13,231 bases of DNA, taken from Pseudaestuariivita sp. GTDB taxonomy: Bacteria; Pseudomonadota; Alphaproteobacteria; Rhodobacterales; Rhodobacteraceae. A program made the translations under genes and the position numbers. The notes below the pieces were generated by a model that saw only the letters and a program-made list of their open reading frames with translations, did not search any database and was not told the DNA's origin. Below, piece by piece: positions 7,114 to 13,231 of the stretch. Position 1 is the first letter of the stretch. Each line of letters starts with the position of its first letter. The stretch is from assembly GCA_020629995.1 (NCBI GenBank), contig JAHDCH010000052.1, positions 1-13,231 of the forward strand, read 5' to 3'.

Positions 7114-7126
7114 ATTCGGGCCGAAT
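7114..7126. promoter_or_regulatory. 13-bp palindrome in the thiN/acidic-protein divergent gap
   Basis: ATTCGG and CCGAAT flank a single G. It is midway in the 140-base gap between two divergent starts (7044 and 7185), where a regulator could act on either gene. No clear -10/-35 pair could be assigned on either strand. Confidence 0.3.
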
Positions 7127-7184
7127 TGGTCGCGGGCAGCATGGTAAACGCTTGGATCGAGGCAGAAGTGGAAGTGAGCACTCC

Positions 7185-9368
7185 ATGAATCAGTCAAACA
7201 AGATTCTTACCGTCGCCTATGGCACGTTTTCCTGCACCCTTGAGGGGTTCGAGGATTCGTTCGAGACGATGAAGGCCATTGCGGAATACTTCCGCGACCT
7301 GGCCGCCGATGACCGGTATTTTGGCGCCGAACCGCCAACCCCCGACGCCGAGATGCTGGCGCGGATTGCCGAGAACGAGATTGCCCGCCGGGTCGAGGCG
7401 CGCCTTGGTGCCGATGGTATCCACTTGCGCGCGGCCGCTCCGGCGGTTGCCGCCCCTCTGGCCGCTGCGCACGCTGACGACGAGAGCGCCGAGCTGCCTC
7501 AGGCGGACGCACCGCGCCGCGACATCGCAGAGCCTGCACAGGATGACGCGCCCGATGCACCGGACCTTGACGCGGCTCAAGGCCTGGATGCCTTTGACGA
7601 CGAGGTCACATCAGACGAAACGCTGGACTTCGCCGCAGACGAAGACAACCTGACACCGCAGGATGTCCCCGAGGTCGACCTGGGTGCGATTTCGGCGGCG
7701 GTCAACCCGGCCTCGGCCGAGGTGGATGTCGACGCCGATGACACCGCAGCCGACCTTGAGTCCGAGCTGGAAGAAGATCTGGACGAGGCCTTTGCCGCAG
7801 ACGATCTGGACGAAGTGCTGCCCGCCGAAGAGCCCGCGCCTCGGATGGAGGCGGAAGAGCCCGTGCAAGAGGCCGCCCCGGCAATGCCCGAGCCCGAAGC
7901 AGCGGCCCACCCGGACCCGTCCAGCGTGGCCGCCAAACTGGCACGCATCCGCCAGGTCGTTTCGACCAAACCGGCAGCCGATGAAGACGGCTTTGTGGAC
8001 GATGGCTTTACCGAAGATCAGCACGCCGAAGCCGCTCCGGCGGCGGCACCTGCTGCCCCCGAGGACACGATTGCCAACGTGCTGGACCAGCTGGGCGAAA
8101 GCGTCGCGGCGGACGACGCGGAGCTGCACGCAGCCGAGGCCGAACCAGCCCAAGGCGCGCCCGCCGCTTTCTACGATGACGCGGATGACGATGCCGACGA
8201 TCTGACCGCGGATGATCTGGCCACGAGCGCTGACCAGGATGACGATGACGAGGGTCAGCCCGAGCCGCGCGACGTGCAACCGCGCAAGGTCACAGCGCGG
8301 GTGATGAAGGTCAAACGCGAGGCGATCGAAAACGCGGTGGCTTCGGGCATGATCGAAGAGATCACCGACGAAGACGACACTCCCGAGGCGCCTGCTCCCG
8401 CCCGCCGGGCTGACAGCTCTTTGTCGGATGATGACGAGGCCGAGCTGCAAGCCGCCCTCGCCGAAGTTGCTGCCGAAATGGGCGATACGCCGCCGCCCGC
8501 CCCGCCTGCGCCCGCAGATCAGAGCCTTGCACACGAGGCTGATGCCGATCCTTACGACGCGGACGAGGATGACCTGGACGCCGATGATGACCCGGACATG
8601 GAAGCGTCCGAGCAAGCCGGCAGCAACGTCATCACCCCACGCCCCGGTCGCAACGTGCTGTTGGAGCGCGGCGTGGGCGATGATGGCAGCGACATTTCGC
8701 GCCTGCTGGACAAGGCCGACAGCGAAATGGCCGAACCGCAGGGCCGCCAGCGCCGCAACGCGATCTCGCATCTGCGCGCCGCCATGGCCGCAACGCGGGA
8801 CGACGACGCGCTGAAATCCGGCAATGACACCGAGCAAGGCAGCGAAGCCTACCGCAACGACCTGGACGAAGTGGTGCGCCCGCGCCGCCCGATGACCAGC
8901 GGCGCAGCCCGCGATGCGCGCCCTGACGAAGGCCGCACCGCGCCGCTGCAGCTGGTCGCCGAACAGCGTATCGACGCGGACGAAGATGCGACGGCCAAAC
9001 CGCCGGTGCGCCCGCGCCGTGTGTCGGCTCTTTCGGCGATTGCCGAAGACGAGGATGACGGGGTCGAGTTCGACGGTGATGTCAGCTTTGCCGAATTCGC
9101 CGAAGAAATGGGCGCGACCGAGCTGCCCGACCTGCTCGAGGCAGCGGCATCCTACATGTCGTTCGTTGAAAAGCGGCCAGCTTTCTCGCGTCCGCAGCTG
9201 ATGACCAAGGTGCGCCAGGCCGAAGTGGCCGATTACACCCGCGAAGACCGGCTGCGCAGCTTTGGCGTCCTGCTGCGGGAAGGCAAGATCCAGAAAACCC
9301 AAGGCGGCCAGTTCACCGCATCGGACCGGATCAGCTTTCGCCCCGACGAAGGCCGCGCCGCCGGCTGA
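7185..9368 (+). CDS. Large acidic conserved protein of unknown function
   Basis: A 727-residue, Asp/Glu/Ala-rich cytoplasmic-looking protein with no signal peptide or membrane helix. It resembles a Rhodobacterales family that I recall being labelled hypothetical or, without good reason, CheA-like; no histidine-kinase or Hpt motif is visible. Apparent conserved islands are 1-72 (YGTFSCTLEGFEDSF, then EYFRDLAADDRYFGAEPP), 247-260 (SSVAAKLARIRQVV), a basic patch at 366-390 (PRKVTARVMKVKREAIENAV), 489-538 (DISRLLDKADSEM, then RQRRNAISHLRAAMAATR) and 632-720 (SFAEFAEEMGATELPDLLEAAASY to GGQFTASDRISFRP). The stretches between are low-complexity acidic linkers such as DDADDDADDLTADDL. The islands may fold or bind partners while the linkers are disordered (inference). 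The ATG at 7185 is preferred to an in-frame one at 7104 because the island starts right after it and GGAAGTGAG precedes it. An intrinsic terminator follows at once. Confidence 0.85.
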   Translation: MNQSNKILTVAYGTFSCTLEGFEDSFETMKAIAEYFRDLAADDRYFGAEPPTPDAEMLARIAENEIARRVEARLGADGIHLRAAAPAVAAPLAAAHADDESAELPQADAPRRDIAEPAQDDAPDAPDLDAAQGLDAFDDEVTSDETLDFAADEDNLTPQDVPEVDLGAISAAVNPASAEVDVDADDTAADLESELEEDLDEAFAADDLDEVLPAEEPAPRMEAEEPVQEAAPAMPEPEAAAHPDPSSVAAKLARIRQVVSTKPAADEDGFVDDGFTEDQHAEAAPAAAPAAPEDTIANVLDQLGESVAADDAELHAAEAEPAQGAPAAFYDDADDDADDLTADDLATSADQDDDDEGQPEPRDVQPRKVTARVMKVKREAIENAVASGMIEEITDEDDTPEAPAPARRADSSLSDDDEAELQAALAEVAAEMGDTPPPAPPAPADQSLAHEADADPYDADEDDLDADDDPDMEASEQAGSNVITPRPGRNVLLERGVGDDGSDISRLLDKADSEMAEPQGRQRRNAISHLRAAMAATRDDDALKSGNDTEQGSEAYRNDLDEVVRPRRPMTSGAARDARPDEGRTAPLQLVAEQRIDADEDATAKPPVRPRRVSALSAIAEDEDDGVEFDGDVSFAEFAEEMGATELPDLLEAAASYMSFVEKRPAFSRPQLMTKVRQAEVADYTREDRLRSFGVLLREGKIQKTQGGQFTASDRISFRPDEGRAAG

Positions 9369-9391
9369 CGGTCGCCCGATTGAACGTATCC

Positions 9392-9423
9392 AAGCGCCCC
9401 GCCCTGACCCGGCGGGGCGTTTT
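9392..9423 (+). terminator. Intrinsic terminator after the acidic-protein gene
   Basis: CGCCCCGCC (9395-9403) pairs perfectly with GGCGGGGCG (9411-9419) around a 7-base loop, followed by TTTT. AAG before the stem can extend the pairing into the T-run. It starts 24 bases after the stop codon at 9368. The nitrile hydratase operon ends convergently at 9427, so the hairpin may also act on the minus strand, but there the T tract is poorer. Confidence 0.85.
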
Positions 9424-9426
9424 GCG

Positions 9427-9738
9427 TCAGCCGTCCCCGCTCAGGCGGACCGGCGCGCCATGCGGCGTTGACAGATAGGCGGCCCGCCAGGCCTCGGCGG
9501 TCTGATCCACAGCAGACCGGTCCGCCGCCCCGGCACCCGCAACCAGCGTTTCAAGCGCGTCTTGCCACGCCAGCCAGAACGGCTCTCCGCCATCCACCGG
9601 ACCTTGCGCTCGCGCCCGGTCCAACGCGGCGCCAAGCGCGGCGGACCAGTCGCCCGGGGTAAACAGGCTTTGTTCCAGACAGGCCTCTTTCAGCGCATAG
9701 ACTTGCGCATGCCAGGGCCGTTCAAACGCAGGTGTCAT
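9427..9738 (-). CDS. Nitrile hydratase accessory protein
   Basis: A 103-residue small protein beginning [20 protein letters not shown]. It resembles the N-terminal part of the nitrile hydratase beta subunit (compare [20 protein letters not shown] in the neighbour), as do the known activators such as P14K and NhlE. In cobalt-type enzymes those proteins deliver the metal by exchanging alpha subunits; that role is taken from the family. The start is fixed at 9738 by an ATGA overlap with the beta-subunit stop; an in-frame ATG at 9762 would overlap the beta gene by 28 bases and is less likely. It contains the family pattern LFTPGDWSAALGAAL (about 29-43) and FWLAWQDALETLV. Third gene of the operon. 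Confidence 0.88.
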   Translation of the reverse strand: MTPAFERPWHAQVYALKEACLEQSLFTPGDWSAALGAALDRARAQGPVDGGEPFWLAWQDALETLVAGAGAADRSAVDQTAEAWRAAYLSTPHGAPVRLSGDG

Positions 9739-10409
9739 GCCGGGCCAAGATACGGCTGCCACAGATCAACAACGACTTCGTCGCGCGGGTGTTCGGGCGC
9801 GTCCCACAGATCGCCCGCGGCAAAGGCGACCGCATAAAGCGGATGCGGCTGTTCGCCGAGACCATGCGCCTGCGTGTCCGGGAAAACATGCGCACCATGA
9901 TAGCGCAGCACCCGGCCTTTCAGCCCCGCTGCATAGGCCGGCAGGCGCGTATGTCCGCCGGGCACAAAGGCATTGCCCGGGCGGGCCAGAGTAACCACCG
10001 CGTCACCCGGTGCAAAGCGCGGAGCGGGCGCATCGTCACGCGTATACGGCACCATCCGCCCTGCATTGGCAGCGACCATGTCGGGCGTCAGACGCCGCGC
10101 CTCGATATCGGGGCGTGGCCCGTCCGACCGGCCCGAGGCGATTTCATCCCGGCTCAGCACCCCGCCAGACACCAGCATGTCGGCAAGGCCTGCGATCCAT
10201 TTTTCGTAATAGCTGTAGGCCATGTACGTGGCCGGCGGCAGCGTCTCGCGCCCATGGCGGCGCGCGTCGATGGACCAACCGCCCAGCGGCATGGCCGCCA
10301 TGGTCAACGCATGTGCGCGCGCCTCCCACGGCGCCTTGAAGGCCGGATGCTCGGCCGTGTCCACCGGGCCGTCGCCGAACCGCCCGCCCATGTCGTGCAC
10401 GCGACTCAT
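9735..10409 (-). CDS. nthB: Nitrile hydratase beta subunit
   Basis: Second subunit of nitrile hydratase, which hydrates nitriles to amides in the cytoplasm; the active site lies at the alpha-beta interface. The 224-residue product starts with [16 protein letters not shown] (the HDMGG family start). It contains [20 protein letters not shown] (61-80) and the C-terminal core [17 protein letters not shown] (151-167), followed by [27 protein letters not shown]155 in GHTRLP matches one of the beta-subunit arginines that contact the modified cysteines of the alpha subunit; another lies near R51-R54. The gene overlaps its two operon neighbours by ATGA junctions, which supports equal synthesis of the subunits. 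Confidence 0.96.
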   Translation of the reverse strand: MSRVHDMGGRFGDGPVDTAEHPAFKAPWEARAHALTMAAMPLGGWSIDARRHGRETLPPATYMAYSYYEKWIAGLADMLVSGGVLSRDEIASGRSDGPRPDIEARRLTPDMVAANAGRMVPYTRDDAPAPRFAPGDAVVTLARPGNAFVPGGHTRLPAYAAGLKGRVLRYHGAHVFPDTQAHGLGEQPHPLYAVAFAAGDLWDAPEHPRDEVVVDLWQPYLGPA

Positions 10410-11020
10410 GCGGGCGCCTGCGGCAAGCCAGTGCCGATCATAGCGTTGCGGGTGACCCAGGCTTCCAAAGCGTCAGTGTCCAGCCCTTCGGTACCGTCAG
10501 GCCGCATGGGCAGAACAAGATAGCGGATCTCCGCGGTCGAATCCCAGACCCGCACCGCCTGTTCGGAAGGCAGGTTCAGGCCAAACTCGGCCAGCACCCC
10601 CCGCGGCTCGCGCACAACGCGGGCGCGATAGGCGTCGGATTTGTACCACGCGGGCGGCACGCCCAGCAGAGGCCACGGATAACACGAGCACAAGGTGCAG
10701 ACGACCACGTTGTGAACTTCGGGCGTGTTCTCGACCACCACGACATGTTCGCCCTGCGCGCCGGTCAGGCCCATGTCGATCAGGTCAGGCATCGCATCGG
10801 CAAGGATGCGCGCGCGGAACGCGTCGTCGGTCCAGGCGCGGGCGATCACCCGGGCCCCTGCGCGCGGGCCAACGTGATTCTGCATCTGGTCAACGATGGC
10901 ATCCAGCGCCGCCGGATCCACCAGCCCCTTGCCCACCAGGAGCGTTTCAAGGGCCTTGACCCGCAATTCAGGCTCGGGTGGTAAAAGGGCGTGGCCCGGC
11001 GTGCTGTGATCATGTGGCAT
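10406..11020 (-). CDS. nthA: Nitrile hydratase alpha subunit, cobalt type
   Basis: Catalytic metal-binding subunit of nitrile hydratase (204 residues from the chosen start). The metal motif [14 protein letters not shown] places ligands at C108, C111 and C113; in this family the last two are oxidised to sulfinic and sulfenic acid. Threonine in CTLC together with YPWP is the cobalt-type signature; iron-type enzymes have CSLC. The rest, [28 protein letters not shown], is also canonical. The ATG at 11020 gives [10 protein letters not shown] followed by [16 protein letters not shown], the normal family N-terminus, though its ribosome site is weak. An ATG at 11062 behind AAGGG would add 14 residues. 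It leads the operon alpha-beta-accessory and is divergent from secG. No amidase or cobalt transporter gene is in the window, so the amide product must be handled by genes elsewhere. Confidence 0.96.
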   Translation of the reverse strand: MPHDHSTPGHALLPPEPELRVKALETLLVGKGLVDPAALDAIVDQMQNHVGPRAGARVIARAWTDDAFRARILADAMPDLIDMGLTGAQGEHVVVVENTPEVHNVVVCTLCSCYPWPLLGVPPAWYKSDAYRARVVREPRGVLAEFGLNLPSEQAVRVWDSTAEIRYLVLPMRPDGTEGLDTDALEAWVTRNAMIGTGLPQAPA

Positions 11021-11128
11021 GATGCAACGATGGCGGCCCTGCGCGGTGCTGTCCAGCCCCATGATCCCTTGCGGGTTTGCGCCGGCTCGCATACATAACC
11101 GCGAACAGCTGAGAAAAGGCCTACCGGT

Positions 11129-11500
11129 TTGGAAAACGTCGTCCTTGTGATCCACCTTCTTCTTGCGCTTTCGCTGATTGGCGTGGTGCTGATGCAGCGC
11201 TCCGAAGGGGGCGGGCTTGGCATTGGCGGCGGTGGCGGCGGTGCCGTATCGGGGCGCTCGGCTGCGACGGCCCTTGGCAAGGTGACCTGGATCCTGGCGA
11301 TCGCCTTCATCATCACCTCGCTGACGCTGACGATCTTTGCCGCACAGAATTCGGCCGGCTCGTCGGTTGTGGACCGTCTGGGCGACCAGCTGCCGCCTGC
11401 CTCGCAGGAGGCGGACGATCCCGCCCTGCCCGAGGTGGATGGCCTGTTGCCGCCTCCCACCGGCGAAGCGGATGATCCGCTTGTGCCTACGGCTGACTGA
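11129..11500 (+). CDS. secG: Preprotein translocase subunit SecG
   Basis: Small inner-membrane subunit of the SecYEG channel that assists SecA-driven export. The 123-residue protein has two hydrophobic helices, about residues 3-22 and 52-71. Between them is the diagnostic cytoplasmic loop [20 protein letters not shown]. The acidic, proline-rich C-terminal tail (about 80-123) contains a near-duplicate [12 protein letters not shown] / [11 protein letters not shown]. Translation starts at a TTG (11129), with AAAAGG about nine bases upstream; no ATG is available at the right place. A weak promoter-like pair, TTGCGG (11069) and TACATA (11092) with 17-base spacing, lies in the gap to nthA. secG followed by pyrG is a usual order in this group. 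Confidence 0.94.
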   Translation: MENVVLVIHLLLALSLIGVVLMQRSEGGGLGIGGGGGGAVSGRSAATALGKVTWILAIAFIITSLTLTIFAAQNSAGSSVVDRLGDQLPPASQEADDPALPEVDGLLPPPTGEADDPLVPTAD

Positions 11501-11527
11501 CTACCACAGATTGTGAAATAGGCAGAT

Positions 11528-11550
11528 CGCCCCAACATCATGTTGAGGCG
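11528..11550 (+). other. Hairpin after secG
   Basis: CGCC-C-CAAC (11528-11536) faces GTTG-A-GGCG (11542-11550) around ATCAT, an 8-pair stem with one mismatch. It lies 28 bases after the secG stop. The following CTCTTGCTCC is only mildly pyrimidine-rich, so it may attenuate rather than end transcription. Confidence 0.3.
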
Positions 11551-11553
11551 CTC

Positions 11554-11589
11554 TTGCTCCACGGGGCCGAATCCGGATATACTGGATTC
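11554..11589 (+). promoter_or_regulatory. Candidate pyrG promoter with an inverted repeat around the -10 box
   Basis: TTGCTC (11554-11559) and TATACT (11578-11583) are 18 bases apart; the -10 matches the consensus in five of six positions. The -10 lies between GAATCC (11569-11574) and GGATTC (11584-11589), a perfect 6-bp inverted repeat that would place a dimeric regulator over the promoter. The predicted start is about 90 bases upstream of the pyrG ATG. The leader carries a short GCGC-TTTTT-GCGC hairpin at about 11600-11612. Confidence 0.45.
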
Positions 11590-11679
11590 CCGTGACGGTG
11601 CGCTTTTTGCGCGCGCCGGACCAACAGATACGCGCATCGACAGGCCGATGTGTGTCCGATCACGGGGGATCAACGGAAC

Positions 11680-13231
11680 ATGGCGCGGTTCATCTTCATC
11701 ACCGGAGGCGTGGTGTCATCGCTGGGCAAAGGGCTGGCCTCGGCCGCTCTTGGCGCATTGCTGCAGGCACGGGGATATTCGGTGCGGCTGCGCAAGCTGG
11801 ACCCTTATCTGAACGTCGATCCCGGCACGATGAGCCCGTTTGAACATGGCGAGGTCTTTGTCACCGACGACGGGGCCGAAACCGATCTGGACCTAGGCCA
11901 TTACGAACGCTTTACCGGCGTGCCCGCGCGCATGACCGACAGTATCTCTTCGGGCCGCATCTATACCAACGTGCTGGAAAAAGAGCGGCGTGGCGACTAC
12001 CTGGGCAAAACGATTCAGGTGATCCCGCACGTCACCAACGAGATCAAGGATTTCATCTCGATCGGCGAGGACGAGGTCGACTTCATGCTGTGCGAGATCG
12101 GCGGCACGGTGGGCGACATCGAAGGCCTGCCTTTCTTTGAAGCGATCCGCCAGTTCAGCCAGGACAAGCCGCGCGGGCAATGCCTGTTCATGCACCTGAC
12201 GCTCCTGCCTTTCATCAAGGCGTCGGGCGAGCTCAAGACAAAACCGACCCAGCACTCGGTCAAGGAGCTGCGGTCGATCGGCCTTGCGCCCGATATCCTT
12301 GTGTGCCGCTCCGAAGGGCCGATCCCGGTGAAAGAGCGTGAAAAGCTGGCGCTGTTCTGCAATGTGCGCCCCGATGCGGTGATCGCGGCGCAGGATCTCA
12401 AATCGATTTACGAGGCTCCGCTGGCCTATCACCGCGAAGGGCTGGATCAGGCGGTGCTTGACGCGTTCCAGATCGCGCCTGCCCCCAAACCCAAGCTGGA
12501 CCGGTGGGACGATGTGGCCGACCGGATCTCGGGCGCCGAGGGGGAGGTCAAGGTCGCCATCGTGGGCAAGTACACGCAGCTGGAAGACGCCTACAAATCC
12601 ATCGCCGAGGCGCTGACCCACGGCGGCATGGCCAACCGGGTGCGTGTCAAGGTCGAATGGGTCGACGCCGAATTGTTCGAACGCGAAGACCCCGCCCCGC
12701 ATCTGGAAGGTTTTCACGCGATCCTTGTACCGGGCGGGTTTGGCGAGCGCGGGACAGAAGGCAAGATCCGCGCCGCCCAGTTTGCCCGCGAGCGCAAGGT
12801 GCCCTACCTGGGCATTTGCCTTGGCATGCAGATGGCCGTGATCGAAGCGGCGCGCAACGTGGCGGGCCTGACCGCGGCCGGGTCCGAAGAATTTGACCAC
12901 GAGGCGGGCAAAAAGCGGTTCGAACCGGTTGTCTATCACCTCAAGGAATGGGTGCAGGGCAATGCCAAGGTTGAACGCAAGGTCAGCGACGACAAGGGCG
13001 GCACGATGCGGCTGGGAGCCTATGACGCGGTGCTGACCAAAGGATCGAAAGTGGCCGAGGTCTATGGCAGCACCCAGATCGACGAACGCCACCGCCACCG
13101 CTATGAGGTGGACATCACCTATCGCGACCAGCTCGAGGACGCGGGGCTCAAGTTTACTGGCATGTCCCCGGACGGGCGCCTGCCCGAGATCGTGGAATGG
13201 GAAGACCATCCGTGGTTCATCGGCGTGCAGT
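11680..13231 (+). CDS. pyrG: CTP synthase, C-terminus cut by window edge
   Basis: Makes CTP from UTP, ATP and glutamine, the last step of pyrimidine nucleotide synthesis. It opens [20 protein letters not shown], the P-loop-like synthetase start. [17 protein letters not shown] and [19 protein letters not shown] follow, then [20 protein letters not shown]. The glutaminase domain begins near [19 protein letters not shown]. It carries the oxyanion-loop segment [13 protein letters not shown] and the nucleophile elbow [10 protein letters not shown], with C380 (C379 in E. coli). 517 codons are present; the family has about 545, so the HPE segment holding the catalytic His and Glu lies beyond the right edge. 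The ATG at 11680 has a GGGGGATC/CGGAA purine region upstream. It is probably expressed from its own promoter at 11554-11583, with possible read-through from secG. Confidence 0.97.
   Translation, partial: MARFIFITGGVVSSLGKGLASAALGALLQARGYSVRLRKLDPYLNVDPGTMSPFEHGEVFVTDDGAETDLDLGHYERFTGVPARMTDSISSGRIYTNVLEKERRGDYLGKTIQVIPHVTNEIKDFISIGEDEVDFMLCEIGGTVGDIEGLPFFEAIRQFSQDKPRGQCLFMHLTLLPFIKASGELKTKPTQHSVKELRSIGLAPDILVCRSEGPIPVKEREKLALFCNVRPDAVIAAQDLKSIYEAPLAYHREGLDQAVLDAFQIAPAPKPKLDRWDDVADRISGAEGEVKVAIVGKYTQLEDAYKSIAEALTHGGMANRVRVKVEWVDAELFEREDPAPHLEGFHAILVPGGFGERGTEGKIRAAQFARERKVPYLGICLGMQMAVIEAARNVAGLTAAGSEEFDHEAGKKRFEPVVYHLKEWVQGNAKVERKVSDDKGGTMRLGAYDAVLTKGSKVAEVYGSTQIDERHRHRYEVDITYRDQLEDAGLKFTGMSPDGRLPEIVEWEDHPWFIGVQ

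Noticed and set aside
7045..7184. Thiamine riboswitch upstream of thiN
   Set aside because: No conserved THI-box core was recognised, and kinase genes of this type are often not riboswitch-controlled.
8161..8260. GAT/GAC-rich repeat tract as a tandem repeat or mobile element
   Set aside because: The repetition is irregular and follows from Asp-rich coding sequence; no fixed unit length was found.
7611..9302. 563-codon open frame antisense to the acidic-protein gene
   Set aside because: Asp/Glu/Ala codons on the plus strand avoid stops on the other strand; the reverse translation is low-complexity Val/Arg/Gly with no recognisable domain.
11893..13209. 438-codon open frame antisense to pyrG
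   Set aside because: pyrG is certain from its motifs; the antisense frame is a compositional shadow.

Overview
The window comes from a GC-rich alphaproteobacterium, most likely a Rhodobacterales (Roseobacter-type) genome. The reasons are the secG-pyrG pair, a large acidic protein of a kind I know only from Rhodobacterales, a thiamine diphosphokinase of the alphaproteobacterial type, and a GCCTCCGGCG/ATATTT palindromic element of a sort I recall as common between genes in that family. No rRNA, tRNA, CRISPR array, insertion sequence or phage gene was seen. Genes are densely packed and no gene-free stretch exceeds about 190 bases.

Left part (1-3907). A 3'-truncated glucose-6-phosphate dehydrogenase gene (zwf, minus strand) lies divergent to an uncharacterised radical SAM enzyme (plus). 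Their shared upstream region holds a perfect 12-bp LacI-family-like operator just below a plausible zwf promoter, which suggests sugar-dependent control of the Entner-Doudoroff/pentose phosphate entry step. Convergent to the radical SAM gene is hisI (histidine biosynthesis). hisI is divergent from a two-gene unit: an IscU/NifU-N-like protein that lacks the third scaffold cysteine, coupled by a GTGA overlap to a GNAT acetyltransferase.

Middle part (3908-9423). This holds single-chain L-serine ammonia-lyase (sdaA), a ten-helix EamA/DMT-family exporter or importer, and convergent to it thiamine diphosphokinase (thiN); the last two overlap tail to tail by 26 bases. Next comes a 727-residue, very acidic protein of unknown function with short conserved islands, closed by a strong intrinsic terminator.

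Right part (9424-13231). A minus-strand nitrile hydratase operon (alpha, beta, accessory protein, each junction an ATGA overlap) encodes the cobalt-type enzyme, judged from the VCTLCSC metal-binding motif. It is divergent from secG (translocon subunit, TTG start), which is followed by pyrG (CTP synthase), cut off by the right edge and preceded by a good promoter whose -10 box sits inside an inverted repeat.

Most of the window is metabolic core genome. The parts least explained by known biology are the radical SAM protein with its extra C-terminal cysteines, the cysteine-deficient scaffold-like protein with its coupled acetyltransferase, and the acidic 727-residue protein. I found no convincing evidence of a multi-gene novel system.
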